64,000 nucleotides of DNA from an uncultured Clostridia bacterium (GTDB lineage: Bacteria; Bacillota; Clostridia; Oscillospirales; Acutalibacteraceae). Shown here piece by piece: positions 17,504 to 27,514 of the stretch; the first letter of the stretch is position 1, and every line of letters starts with the position of its first letter. The position numbers were made by a program, and so were the translations under genes. The stretch spans positions 62,001 to 126,000 of the forward strand of contig CANRNI010000003.1 in NCBI GenBank assembly GCA_947631945.1, in the 5' to 3' direction. The notes below the pieces were generated by a model, which saw only the letters and a program-made list of their open reading frames with translations, made no database searches and was not told where the DNA came from.

Positions 17504-20500
17504 TCAATTTCTTTCCAAATCAACCGGAACTCGTATAACCTGTCCCACGGATAACCCCTGCGATACCGATATACCGTTAAGCTCGCACATTTTTTCAACG
17601 TTTTCCGGCGTAGAAGTTACGCCGTACTGTCTTAATATGGAATAATAATTGTCTCCGTAAGCGACGGTGTGGTTCCGATACGAGCCGGTATAAGCTTCGG
17701 GTGAGATAATTGTTGTCGGCTGCTGTCTGCGCGTTGTTCTTTCCTCGGTTGACGGAGGCAGAGTTGTCGGAGCCGCCGTTGTCGCCCGATTTGTCGTCAC
17801 AGAACTTGTCGCGGCAACGGTCGTTTTCGGGTGTGTTGTCGATATTGTTGTAAGGTCTTCTTCGGAAGAATCCTCCTCTGTTTCCCGATTTAATTTTTCA
17901 TCGGTTTGAACCATATTATTTGCGGGGGCTGTCGTTGTTTCCTTTTCTGAATTTTTAACCGCAAAAACCATAACTCCTACGCCTAAAACAGCCGCAATAA
18001 TGATAATAACAACGAATAAAACTAAATTAAGTCTTTTTTTTTGTGCCGATTTTTTATCTTCAGCCGAAATTTTTGGAGTTTTTTGATTTTCTATATTATC
18101 TGTTGCCTTTTCAAATTCATCGAGGACTTCGTCAAGAGTTCTGTCGTCATAAGGCTCGGAAGAAAAACTGTTCGCTTCGCTGTCGTCGGATTGATTTGAG
18201 GAATCGTCGAAATCCGAATTTTTTTCATCTTCTGATTCTTCCTGAGGAATAAAATCGGTTTCATTTCCGCTGTTATCCTCATCGTTGTTTGTTTGGGTAT
18301 CATTTAATTCGTCCGATTCTTCGTCTTTATGCATTGCGGCGGAACGCGCGTATGCCTCCGCCTCGGCGAGAGCCGCTTCCCACGGCGCGTTTTCTTTCTC
18401 CGCAAGCAACTCCTCGGCTTTCGCCTGCTTTAAAATACTTTCAAGCTGAGCCTGCTCCGCAAGAGCCGCTTCACGCTTTTCATTCTCCTTTGCGAAATCT
18501 CTCCAGCGTCCGAGTTCAAGCGTATCCTTACGGAAATTGTCGCTAAACATCAAAACCTTTTTCTTTTTGAATATAAGCATAAGGACGAGAAGCAGTATGC
18601 CAATGATAGATATTATAATTCCTGTCAGGAAACCGTTTGGAGTATACTTAAATTCCACCGTATGCTCGCCCGGCTCCATTTTAACACCCATAAGAGCGCC
18701 GCCGATTTTTACAATGCTTTCTTCGGGAACCTGCTCGCCGTCTATATACACATTCCATGCAGTATCATAAGGAATAGATGTGTAAAGCATTTTACCTTGC
18801 GCGAGATTAATTGAACCTTTAATATAACTTTCATTATTTTCGGAAACGTCAAGAATACCGTTTTTAACTATGGTGTTGTAAGCATTTATAAACTTATTAC
18901 TGTCCATGCCGTAAACGTATTGGCTTACGCTGCCGCTGATGGAATCGTCTTTCAGGCTGTATGTGATATAAAGGTCTGTACCCGCTTCCACTCTGCCTAC
19001 ATCAAGCACATAAGGCTTGTTTTCAAGCGACTGATTATAAGTGAAGCCCTGAGCGGAAACGAGAACGGACGATACGTCTGAACAGTCGAAATAGGTATAC
19101 ACGTTCTGAGTGTTTTTGATTTCATATTTAAAAGTTACTTCGTTTGAGTTTTCATTTGTATTCTGTTTATAAATATTGAAAATGCCGTCCGCTATATCGC
19201 TTTCGTCTAGCGATTCAATATTGCTTGAATCGGTAAGAGTTCCGCTTATAGGCGAAAGTATATCCGCAACGCCCGCAGCGTTATAATAGAAATCATTTTG
19301 TACCGTAAACGGATTATTGTCATTGCAAATCCATGACGTATCAATATTATCATTAACGGAAAACGCTACGGGAAGCCAATAGTTATTTTCATATACCGTC
19401 ATATCGTTATATGAATCAATCTTGGTGTAGAGGAAATTATTATCCATAACGGGTGAATAATTATCGGTAGGAACATAAGAGCTGTTATCCACAATATATT
19501 TAAGTGACATCATAGAGTTATAAAGTCCTGTTTGGCAATTATATGTGTAGCTGTTGATTCTGTTGCCGAAAAGACCGAGATGAATCTGTAAATTCGCAAC
19601 ATCCTGATAAGCCATCGATGTGAAAGTAGATACACCGGGATAATAGAACCAGCAATTATCCATACGCGTAAGAAGCGTTGCCAATTCCATGCGGTAGAAG
19701 CTGTTATCCTGCTCCCTTTCTTTTATTGAGTCTATAACAGTCTTTGTATCTTCATATGAGCTTGTGTATGACGCTTTTGTTTGAGTAACCTTGTAATTCG
19801 GCGTATCGGCTATAAGAATTTCAGCGCATACAGCGGTAACCAAAAGAATAGAAATTGATGATTTTACATATTTCGGATTCTTGATAAATACCAATACTAT
19901 CGCGTATATAACGGCAAAAGCAATGCTTGTCCATACAACTCTTAAATCAACGTTCGCGGAACCGACTTTTTCAACTATAACAGCAAACGCGGCAACCGCG
20001 CACGACGATACAAGAATATCTCGCGAAGAAACGGAATCGAGTACGGTAAATACTCTGTACGCTATATAGATAAGGAAAAATGAATATGCGAATGAAAATC
20101 TGTAGGGCAAATCGTTCGGGTAATGGAAGCCGTGCCAGATAAAATTAAGAATATTTATATTAAAGCTGAGGAAGAAAAACGCGGAAACCACCGTAGTTGC
20201 GATTTTTTCTCTTACCGTAAATTTTTTGGAGAACATAAAGATAGGAACAAGAACAAGAGTAAGTATGCCGCAGTAAATATTGGGATAAACCGTGTCGCCG
20301 CTGCTTCTTATTGTGGGCTCAACTCCCGCGAGGTGATTCGCTAAGAAGTCAAAAACCGAAAAATATGTTTCAAATGAAGACGGGAAGTTTGAATTTGTGG
20401 CTGATGACGTTTGAAGAATAAAATATACGGGAAGAAGGGAAAAGGCAGCAATCATCGCGGCAAGAACAGAGGACGCGGCAAAGCTTACGCCCTTTGTAAT

Positions 20501-21265
20501 GAACGCGGAATTGAAAATTCCCGCTCCGACAGAGCGTTTATATTTTGCTTTAAGAATAATATCGCTGTGAAGCGATTCACCGAGTGATTTTTTTGAAAAA
20601 TAAAAATATAAGAAGAATATAACCGAAAGGACACATACCATATACGCCATATAATAGTTTGTTACCATTACAAACGCAAGAGAAAGAATATATGTTACGC
20701 ACTTGCCGTTTTCGATTATATACCATATTCCGAGCATTACTATCGGGAACATAACCATGGCGTCGAGCCACATTATATTCCAGTAATACGCGATAAAATA
20801 GCCGCAGAAAGCGTAAAACAGACCGAATGCGGCGGTTGAAATATCGGATTTTTTAGAAACTTTTCCGAGGAAATATGTGAAAGTAAAAGCGGACGCCGCT
20901 GCTTTTACAAGAACCATAGCCGCTATGGCTTCGGGAACGTTTATGTGACCGAAAATAAGAATAAAAAGCATGGACGGGCTTGAAAGATAGTTAAAATAGT
21001 TGCCTAAAAAACAGCTTCCCAAACCCGACGTAAAAGAATAAAGAAGCGAGTCTCCGCCAAAAATTCTTTCATACAGCTCGGCGAAAAGAGGCGCGTACTG
21101 ATGATAAAGATCCATTCTCAAAATGATATTTTCGCCTATGGGAAAGAATTTCCACGCGATATAGGCAAAAAGCATTATGACGGCGGCAATGACCGCCGAG
21201 GCGACAGCGTATATATTACGGCTGAAAAAGCCCTTTTTCTTTTTAACTGTTTTTTTACTGCTCAA
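17504..21265 (-). CDS. YfhO-family polytopic membrane protein fused to a TM-LysM tail
   Basis: 1253 residues, single uninterrupted frame starting at TTG (GGGACGG upstream). Residues about 1-920 are a YfhO-type GT-C-fold protein: many membrane segments, the MDLYHQYAPLFAELYERI loop, WNIMWLDAMVMFPIVMLGI, a large extracellular domain and a last helix GIIISIIGILLLVLMLIF. YfhO proteins are implicated in glycosylating lipoteichoic acid. Then come about 150 charged cytoplasmic residues (Ala/Glu coil, then Asp/Glu/Ser/Asn), a further membrane helix (about 1079-1103), a Thr/Pro/Ala-rich wall-spanning linker and a C-terminal LysM domain (about 1199-1247, HTVAYGDNYYSILRQYGVTS onward). The LysM tail would bind peptidoglycan. 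The fusion is not part of ordinary YfhO proteins. Confidence 0.82.
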   Translation of the reverse strand: MSSKKTVKKKKGFFSRNIYAVASAVIAAVIMLFAYIAWKFFPIGENIILRMDLYHQYAPLFAELYERIFGGDSLLYSFTSGLGSCFLGNYFNYLSSPSMLFILIFGHINVPEAIAAMVLVKAAASAFTFTYFLGKVSKKSDISTAAFGLFYAFCGYFIAYYWNIMWLDAMVMFPIVMLGIWYIIENGKCVTYILSLAFVMVTNYYMAYMVCVLSVIFFLYFYFSKKSLGESLHSDIILKAKYKRSVGAGIFNSAFITKGVSFAASSVLAAMIAAFSLLPVYFILQTSSATNSNFPSSFETYFSVFDFLANHLAGVEPTIRSSGDTVYPNIYCGILTLVLVPIFMFSKKFTVREKIATTVVSAFFFLSFNINILNFIWHGFHYPNDLPYRFSFAYSFFLIYIAYRVFTVLDSVSSRDILVSSCAVAAFAVIVEKVGSANVDLRVVWTSIAFAVIYAIVLVFIKNPKYVKSSISILLVTAVCAEILIADTPNYKVTQTKASYTSSYEDTKTVIDSIKEREQDNSFYRMELATLLTRMDNCWFYYPGVSTFTSMAYQDVANLQIHLGLFGNRINSYTYNCQTGLYNSMMSLKYIVDNSSYVPTDNYSPVMDNNFLYTKIDSYNDMTVYENNYWLPVAFSVNDNIDTSWICNDNNPFTVQNDFYYNAAGVADILSPISGTLTDSSNIESLDESDIADGIFNIYKQNTNENSNEVTFKYEIKNTQNVYTYFDCSDVSSVLVSAQGFTYNQSLENKPYVLDVGRVEAGTDLYITYSLKDDSISGSVSQYVYGMDSNKFINAYNTIVKNGILDVSENNESYIKGSINLAQGKMLYTSIPYDTAWNVYIDGEQVPEESIVKIGGALMGVKMEPGEHTVEFKYTPNGFLTGIIISIIGILLLVLMLIFKKKKVLMFSDNFRKDTLELGRWRDFAKENEKREAALAEQAQLESILKQAKAEELLAEKENAPWEAALAEAEAYARSAAMHKDEESDELNDTQTNNDEDNSGNETDFIPQEESEDEKNSDFDDSSNQSDDSEANSFSSEPYDDRTLDEVLDEFEKATDNIENQKTPKISAEDKKSAQKKRLNLVLFVVIIIIAAVLGVGVMVFAVKNSEKETTTAPANNMVQTDEKLNRETEEDSSEEDLTTISTTHPKTTVAATSSVTTNRATTAAPTTLPPSTEERTTRRQQPTTIISPEAYTGSYRNHTVAYGDNYYSILRQYGVTSTPENVEKMCELNGISVSQGLSVGQVIRVPVDLERN

Positions 21266-21405
21266 AATTTTTCCGTCCCTTCAAATCTTTTTTCGTATAC
21301 TTATAAATGATACCATAGTTTTCTGCTTTATTCAAGTAAGACGCATATTTTTTATTAAGTTTTTTCATTTTTTTACAGACGCGAACAAGCGCATAAAAAA
21401 CAGAG

Positions 21406-21584
21406 TTAAGGCAACACCGCACAATTAACGGCTACCGCCTTTGCCGCGCATATGCACCGAGATTTCCCGTCATTTTTGCCAAAAGTTCCTTGAAATACGT
21501 CAGTATTCCTGCGTCACTTTTGTCAATCTGACGAAAAATCTCATGGCACATCTGCACGACAATAATTATGCGGTGTTGCCTTAA
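21406..21584. repeat. Hairpin element copy 3 (type B/B ends)
   Basis: 179 bp with ends TTAAGGCAACACCGCA and TGCGGTGTTGCCTTAA. Closely similar to copy 1 throughout, including CGTCATTTTTGCCAAAAG and AATACGTCAGTATTCC. The right tip is 4 bp from the trkH stop codon. The change C for T in both ends (CAACACCGCA) is symmetric, a compensatory substitution that keeps the stem paired. Confidence 0.85.
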
Positions 21585-21588
21585 GTGT

Positions 21589-23031
21589 TTATTTTTTTGA
21601 CCACGCTGATTTTGACAGTACGAAAATCATCGGATAAATCTCAAGTCTTCCGAAAAGCATCGCTACCGAAAGAACTATTTTTGAAACTGCGGAGTAATCC
21701 GCATAACTGCCTGTAGGACCTACGACGCCGAAACCCGGACCGACGTTATTAAAACAAGCGGCGGCCGCCGAGAGGTTTGTCTCTATATCAAACGGCTCAA
21801 AGCTGAGTATAAGAAAAACGGCGCAGAAGCTGACAGCATAAATACCGAGATACGTTCTTACGCTGTTGAGAACCGTTTCATCGACTTTTTTGCCCTCAAA
21901 TCTGACGGCGGCGACCGAGCGGGGATGAAGCATATGCTTAACTTCCCTGCGTATCATTTTGAGCAACAGGACTACTCTTGAAAGCTTAAATCCGCCCGCC
22001 GTGGAACCGGCGCAGGCTCCCGTAAACATGAGCAAAAGAAGTATCGCTTTTGAAAGCTCGGGCCAAAGGTTAAAATCGGCTGTGGCATATCCGGTTGTGG
22101 TAATAATTGACGATACCTGAAACGCCGCCGCCCTGACAGATTCTGAAAATGAACGGTACATCGGATAAATATTTATCGTAACAGCGATAACCGATATTAA
22201 AGCCAAGCATATATAGCACCATAATTCCTCGCTTTTATAAACGGTCTTGAATTTTCTTATAAGCAGCAGATAATAAAGATTGAAATTAACGCCGAAAAGA
22301 AACATGAATATTGTGATTATCCACTGCAAATGAGGACTGTAACCGGCTATGCTGTCCGATTTTATCCCAAAGCCGCCCGTACCGGCTGTTCCGAAGGTGT
22401 GAACGATGCTGTCAAACAGCGGCATTCCGCCGATAAGGAGCATGATTATTTCCGCCGCTGTCATTACTATATAAATAAGATAAAGTATTTTTGCGGTATC
22501 ACGCGCCTTAGGCACAAGCTTGCCGATAATAGGTCCGGGCATTTCCGCCCTTAAAATATGAATTGAGCGGTCAGTGACGGAAGGGACTATCGCCATAATG
22601 AAAACAAGCACTCCCATGCCGCCGATCCAATGGGTAAAGCTTCTCCAAAAAAGAATACCCCTGCTCATTGATTCAATATCTGTAAGAATTGACGCTCCGG
22701 TAGTTGTAAAACCGCTTACAGTCTCGAAAAACGCGTCTACATATGATGGAATTTCTCCGCTTATAACAAACGGGAACGCGCCTACGGCCGAAAGAGCAAT
22801 CCACGCGAGCGCCACGGTAACAAAGCCTTCTTTTGCGTAGATTACATGGTTTTCGGTGCGGCTCATAACAGACATCGGTATTCCGACAAGAAGAGCGATG
22901 CCTATAGTTATAAGAAATGCCCAAAAACAGCGTTCATTATATATAACCGACACAATAAGCGGCAATATCAACATTACAGCCGTCGCTTCAAGCATATGTG
23001 ACAACATATAAAAAACCATTCTTCGGTTCAT
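21589..23031 (-). CDS. trkH: Trk-type potassium uptake membrane subunit (TrkH/TrkG)
   Basis: 480 residues with the four pore-helix repeats of the SKT family; selectivity-filter glycines are seen in TVSGFTTTGASIL, FGTAGTGGFGIK, SIITTTGYATADF and NNVGPGFGVVG. Forms the K+ channel/transporter gated by the TrkA protein encoded 16 bp upstream. Lies at the end of the trkA-trkH operon, next to repeat copy 3. Confidence 0.95.
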   Translation of the reverse strand: MNRRMVFYMLSHMLEATAVMLILPLIVSVIYNERCFWAFLITIGIALLVGIPMSVMSRTENHVIYAKEGFVTVALAWIALSAVGAFPFVISGEIPSYVDAFFETVSGFTTTGASILTDIESMSRGILFWRSFTHWIGGMGVLVFIMAIVPSVTDRSIHILRAEMPGPIIGKLVPKARDTAKILYLIYIVMTAAEIIMLLIGGMPLFDSIVHTFGTAGTGGFGIKSDSIAGYSPHLQWIITIFMFLFGVNFNLYYLLLIRKFKTVYKSEELWCYICLALISVIAVTINIYPMYRSFSESVRAAAFQVSSIITTTGYATADFNLWPELSKAILLLLMFTGACAGSTAGGFKLSRVVLLLKMIRREVKHMLHPRSVAAVRFEGKKVDETVLNSVRTYLGIYAVSFCAVFLILSFEPFDIETNLSAAAACFNNVGPGFGVVGPTGSYADYSAVSKIVLSVAMLFGRLEIYPMIFVLSKSAWSKK

Positions 23032-23047
23032 ATCAATCGCCGCTCCT

Positions 23048-24406
23048 TTATTTTATAATATCGGATAAATCCTGAAGCCGTTGATCCCTCGCTATCACTA
23101 TAACTTTATCGCCGTGCATTATAACGTCGTCTCCGCCGGGGATTATTGTTTTTCTTCCCCTTATTATTCCGGCTATGAGTATATTTGATTTAAGCTGCAG
23201 GTCTTTAAGCGGTATATCTGTAATTTTAGAGCCCTGATGAACGTTGAACTCAAGCGCTTCCGCTCTGCCGTCCATAATTTTATAAAGAGTTTCGACATTG
23301 CTGCCCATAGAGTTTTCAAGCGCCCGGGCATAGCTTACGATTATATCTGAGGTGATATTTTTAGGAGAAACTATTGAATCAAGTCTGAGACGCTCCGCCA
23401 TAAGCGCCAACTCGTCCCTGTTGACCTTGGATATAACCTTTGGCACGCTGTTAGCCGCGGCATAGATTGAAATTAAAATATTCTCCTCGTCCATTCCCGT
23501 GAGGGCCACGAAAGCGTCAAGAGAGCGCAAGCCTTCCTCCAGCAAAAGCTCCTGCTGCGCGCCGTCTCCGTGAATTATCATAGCCTGCGGCAGATTTTCG
23601 CAAAGAGCATTACAGCGCTCTAAGTCTCTTTCAATAATTTTTACCGACGCTCCCGAGCTTATAAGCATTTTAGAGAGATAATACGAGGTTTTGCTTCCGC
23701 CCAAAATCATTACGTTTTTAGACTGCTTTCTTAATATTCCCAATGATTTCATCAGCTTTTGAATTTCCGTGTGACCGGCCGTCATACCGATTTTGTCGCC
23801 GCTTTGAAGAACAAAATTACCATCGGGAATATAGACGTTTTCGCCGCGCTGGACAACGCATATAAGAACCTTTGTATTATATTTGCTTTTAAGCTCGCTG
23901 AGCTTTACTCCGTCAAGCGCCGAGCCTTCTTTTAGCCGCATTTCAATCATTTCAAGATTACGCCTTGAAAAGCTTTCGATCTTAACAGCTGACGGAAGCT
24001 TCAAAACGTTAAACAACTCTCTTGCGGCGAGAAGCTCGGGATTTATCGACATGGATAAATCAAGCTGCTGACGCATAAATCCGAGACTTCTGTCGTTATA
24101 TTCGGGATTTCGTATTCGGGCAATGGTATGCCCGGCTCCCATTTTTTTCGCAATAAAACAGCTTAACATATTGAGCTCGTCCGAACCTGTAACGGCGAGG
24201 AACAGTTCCGCTTTGTCAACTCCTGCTTCCTCAAGCGTTTCACAGTCGGCACAGTTGCCGCATATTGCCATTACGTCGTAAATATTCGTAATTTCTTCAA
24301 TAACGCTGCTGTCGGCATCAAGAGCGATTACATCATGACCTTCGGAGGTCAAACTGTTCAAAACGTTTGAACCGATTTTTCCGCAGCCCGCAATTATGAT
24401 TCTCAT
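23048..24406 (-). CDS. trkA: Trk potassium system NAD-binding protein TrkA
   Basis: 452 residues with two tandem RCK units, each an N-terminal Rossmann fold (first GCGKIGSNV, second LGGSKTSYYLSKML) and a TrkA_C domain. Cytoplasmic ligand-binding gating ring of TrkH. First gene of the trkA-trkH operon. Confidence 0.95.
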   Translation of the reverse strand: MRIIIAGCGKIGSNVLNSLTSEGHDVIALDADSSVIEEITNIYDVMAICGNCADCETLEEAGVDKAELFLAVTGSDELNMLSCFIAKKMGAGHTIARIRNPEYNDRSLGFMRQQLDLSMSINPELLAARELFNVLKLPSAVKIESFSRRNLEMIEMRLKEGSALDGVKLSELKSKYNTKVLICVVQRGENVYIPDGNFVLQSGDKIGMTAGHTEIQKLMKSLGILRKQSKNVMILGGSKTSYYLSKMLISSGASVKIIERDLERCNALCENLPQAMIIHGDGAQQELLLEEGLRSLDAFVALTGMDEENILISIYAAANSVPKVISKVNRDELALMAERLRLDSIVSPKNITSDIIVSYARALENSMGSNVETLYKIMDGRAEALEFNVHQGSKITDIPLKDLQLKSNILIAGIIRGRKTIIPGGDDVIMHGDKVIVIARDQRLQDLSDIIK

Positions 24407-24546
24407 AATTTTCTCCGATTTTCTCTTTGATTAATAAACAGATAAAGTAAAAATGATTCAGCTATGAGTGTAGCACTTTTTTCCCTAATTTTCAAGCATA
24501 TTTTGCTAATTCGTGTTTCAATAAATAATTTGTATATAAAATGCCT

Positions 24547-24574
24547 AACGGCTGCGAAATTATCCACAGCCGTT
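24547..24574 (-). terminator. Stem-loop after nrdG
   Basis: AACGGCTG pairs perfectly with CAGCCGTT around a 12-nt loop, 7 bp beyond the nrdG stop; downstream sequence on the minus strand (AGGCATTTTATA) is only moderately T-rich. Confidence 0.6.
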
Positions 24575-24580
24575 TTAATA

Positions 24581-25147
24581 TTATTTCATTTTTATTTGTG
24601 AGCTTTCCGTTACCCACGGCGTAATTACGCCGGTCATTAAAGATTTCTGCACGTCTATTATCCGCTGATTTGACGAGCCTCTGTACGCGAGACTTATATC
24701 TTTAAGCTCCTCAATAAATTCGCCGTCAACAAGCACGTCAATAAGGCTCAGTATTTCGTCCGTAGCTTCGCATCTTGCGCGGCTTTTTCCGAGAAGCTCT
24801 TTATCAAAAAGATATCCGGTGTAGCACCAAACATTTTTTCCGGGAAACAATTCCTTTACTTTTTTCAGCAAAGGAAGCAGCGTGCGCTGATTTTCGGGTT
24901 CGAACGGTTCTCCGCCCAACAGAGAAAGTCCGTTTATAAACGAATGATTTAAAGCGAGTAAAATTTCCTCTTCGGTATCGGCGGTATATGATTTGCCGTA
25001 ATTAAAATCCCATGTTTCAGCGTTGAAGCAGCCTTTACAGTGATGTGTACAGCCCGACACAAAAAGCGAAACTCTGACGCCCTCTCCGTTAGCGATATCA
25101 AACTTTTTTATTTCTCCGTAATTCATACTATTGTTTACTGTTTTCAC
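24581..25147 (-). CDS. nrdG: Anaerobic ribonucleoside-triphosphate reductase activating protein
   Basis: Radical SAM enzyme that installs the glycyl radical on NrdD. 188 residues with the cluster motif CTHHCKGC near residue 32, FNAETWDF next to it and GGEPFEPENQ in the SAM-binding region. The longest start is GTG at 25147 with a weak ribosome site; an ATG seven codons later is possible. It follows nrdD by 35 bp in one operon. Confidence 0.93.
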   Translation of the reverse strand: MKTVNNSMNYGEIKKFDIANGEGVRVSLFVSGCTHHCKGCFNAETWDFNYGKSYTADTEEEILLALNHSFINGLSLLGGEPFEPENQRTLLPLLKKVKELFPGKNVWCYTGYLFDKELLGKSRARCEATDEILSLIDVLVDGEFIEELKDISLAYRGSSNQRIIDVQKSLMTGVITPWVTESSQIKMK

Positions 25148-25182
25148 ATCTTAATATTGTGAACCGACAAAGCTCACATATA

Positions 25183-27357
25183 TCACAGATGCAGTACTCT
25201 TTCCTGAATTTCCTGCGTTCTGCCCTGATTCCAGAATTGCGAGCCTATATAACCGCAGGTACGTCTTGCGACATTCATCTTGCTTTGGTCTCTGTTGCCG
25301 CATTTCGGACACTCCCAAACGAGCTTTCCTTCTTCATCTTCCACTATTTTAATTTCGCCGTCATACCCACATTCCTGACAGTAGTCGCTCTTTGTATTAA
25401 GCTCCGCGTACATGATATGGTCGTAAATAAACTGCATTACCTCTAAAACCGCCGGAATATTATCCTGCATATTGGGAACCTCTACATAGGATATTGCGCC
25501 TCCGGGCGACAATGCCTGGAACTGAGCCTCAAACTCAAGCTTTGAAAACGCGTCTATGGGTTCCGTAACATGGACATGATATGAGTTGGTAATATAATTC
25601 TTATCGGTAACGCCTTCGATTATACCGAAACGCTTTTGCAGACATTTGGCAAATTTATACGTTGTGCTTTCAAGCGGAGTTCCGTATAAAGAATAGTCGA
25701 TATTCTCAGCGGCTTTCCACTTCGCTGTGTACTCGTTGAGCTTACGCATGATGGCAAGTCCCATTTCCTTGCCTTCAGGCTCGGTCATTTTTTTATTTGT
25801 CAGCGCGTAAACAGTTTCCCAAAGTCCCGCATATCCGAGCGAAATCGTAGAGTAACCTCCGTAAAGGAGATTGTCTATTGTTTCACCCTTTTTCAGTCTC
25901 GCAAGAGCGCCGTTCTGCCAGAGAATCGGAGCCGCGTCGGAGACAGTTCCTTTAAGTCTCTCATGACGGCATCTTAAAGCTCTGTGGCAAAGCTCCATGC
26001 GCTCATCGAATATTTTCCAAAATTCATCAATATTTCTGTTTGCCGACAGCGCTATATCTATAAGATTTACCGTAACGACACCCTGATTGAATCGTCCGTA
26101 ATATTTTGGATTTCCGTTTTCATCGACATAAGGGGTAAGGAAAGAACGGCAGCCCATACAGGTATAACAATGACCTTCTCCGTTTTTATCAATTTTGTTT
26201 TTGAGCATAATTTTTTCCGAAATATAATCGGGAACCATTCTTTTTGCCGTACATTTAGCGGCAAGCTGTGTCAGATACCAATATTTGCTGTCTTCGGTAA
26301 CGTTATCTTCTTCAAGCACATAGATAAGCTTAGGGAACGCGGGAGTTATCCACTCTCCTACCTCGTTCTTTACGCCCTGATATCTCTGTTTAAGAGTCTC
26401 TTCTATAATCATCGCAAGATCCGCTTTTTCTCTTTCGTTTCTCGCTTCTCCAAGATACATAAATACCGTTACGAACGGAGCCTGACCGTTTGTAGTCAAA
26501 AGAGTTACTACCTGATACTGGATAGTCTGAACGCCCTTTGAAATTTCGGAACGAAGTCTTTCTTCTATAATGCTGTCAAGCTTTTCATCGGGGATATTTA
26601 CGCCAAATTCGTCAATTTCATGTAAAACGGTTTTTCGTATTTTTTCTCTTGATGTCTGAACAAACGGAGCTAAATGAGCAAGGCTTATGCTCTGTCCGCC
26701 GTATTGATTGCTCGCGACCTGAGCAATAATCTGCGTGGCGATATTGCAGGCTGTGGAAAAGCTGTGGGGCTTTTCGATAAGAGTTCCGCTTATAACCGTT
26801 CCGTTCTGAAGCATATCCTCAAGATTTACAAGATCGCAGTTATGCATATGCTGAGCGAAATAATCCGCGTCGTGGAAATGTATTATTCCCTGCTCGTGAG
26901 CGTCAACTATATCGGGAGGCAGCAGGATTCTCTTGGTTATATCTTTGCTGACTTCACCAGCCATATAATCTCTCTGAACGCTGTTTACTGTGGGGTTTTT
27001 GTTTGAATTTTCCTGCTTTACTTCCTCGTTGTTACATTCAATAAGCGTAAGTATCTGGTTATCGGTAGTATTGGCCTTTCTCGCAAGAGACCTCATATAA
27101 CGGTATCTTACATAAGCTTTTGCGATTTCAAACGCGCCTTTTGACATTATCTGGTCTTCAACCATATCCTGAATTTCTTCTACCGATACGGCGCGTCCCA
27201 TTTTGTTGCATTTATACTCAACATAATCTGCGATGTCATATATTTGTTCTTGCGTCAGCTCTCTTTTTTCGGAAGCGCAGTTAGCCTTCGTAACGGCGGC
27301 TGTGATTTTATTGATGTCAAAAATTTCCTCGGAGCCGTTTCTCTTTATTATTCTCAT
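25183..27357 (-). CDS. nrdD: Anaerobic ribonucleoside-triphosphate reductase (class III)
   Basis: Makes dNTPs without oxygen. 724 residues. An N-terminal ATP-cone (MRIIKRNGSEEIFDINKIT, about 1-90) gives allosteric control. The glycyl radical site is RRTCGYIG close to the C-terminus, preceded by a zinc site of two CxxC pairs (CQECG and CPKCG). The catalytic core includes HFHDADYFAQHMHNCDLVNL (abridged) and CYTCMGCR. GGAGG precedes the ATG. Divergent from the Crp-family regulator at 27599. Confidence 0.96.
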   Translation of the reverse strand: MRIIKRNGSEEIFDINKITAAVTKANCASEKRELTQEQIYDIADYVEYKCNKMGRAVSVEEIQDMVEDQIMSKGAFEIAKAYVRYRYMRSLARKANTTDNQILTLIECNNEEVKQENSNKNPTVNSVQRDYMAGEVSKDITKRILLPPDIVDAHEQGIIHFHDADYFAQHMHNCDLVNLEDMLQNGTVISGTLIEKPHSFSTACNIATQIIAQVASNQYGGQSISLAHLAPFVQTSREKIRKTVLHEIDEFGVNIPDEKLDSIIEERLRSEISKGVQTIQYQVVTLLTTNGQAPFVTVFMYLGEARNEREKADLAMIIEETLKQRYQGVKNEVGEWITPAFPKLIYVLEEDNVTEDSKYWYLTQLAAKCTAKRMVPDYISEKIMLKNKIDKNGEGHCYTCMGCRSFLTPYVDENGNPKYYGRFNQGVVTVNLIDIALSANRNIDEFWKIFDERMELCHRALRCRHERLKGTVSDAAPILWQNGALARLKKGETIDNLLYGGYSTISLGYAGLWETVYALTNKKMTEPEGKEMGLAIMRKLNEYTAKWKAAENIDYSLYGTPLESTTYKFAKCLQKRFGIIEGVTDKNYITNSYHVHVTEPIDAFSKLEFEAQFQALSPGGAISYVEVPNMQDNIPAVLEVMQFIYDHIMYAELNTKSDYCQECGYDGEIKIVEDEEGKLVWECPKCGNRDQSKMNVARRTCGYIGSQFWNQGRTQEIQERVLHL

Positions 27358-27446
27358 ATAATTTTACCTCCTATCGGCCTTTCATTTATCAAACCGATAA
27401 CTCTTTATTATTATTTTATAATATTACTTTTTGTCAATATTACCTT

Positions 27447-27482
27447 TTGTCGGCGTATTTCGACACCTTTATCTGCCGACAA
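27447..27482. promoter_or_regulatory. Inverted repeat upstream of the nrdD promoter
   Basis: TTGTCGGC and GCCGACAA, perfect 8-bp arms 20 bp apart. On the minus strand the repeat lies just upstream of a TTGACA box (27437-27432) whose 17-bp spacer leads to ATAATA. It does not look like a canonical pair of NrdR boxes. Candidate operator for nrdDG. Confidence 0.45.
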
Positions 27483-27514
27483 GGACTATTATACATAAAA
27501 ATATTTCAAATATG

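Noticed and set aside
17476..17598. 41-codon N-terminal extension of tgt
   Set aside because: It overlaps the LysM-encoding end of the neighbouring gene, and the ATG at 17475 begins where the Tgt family does.
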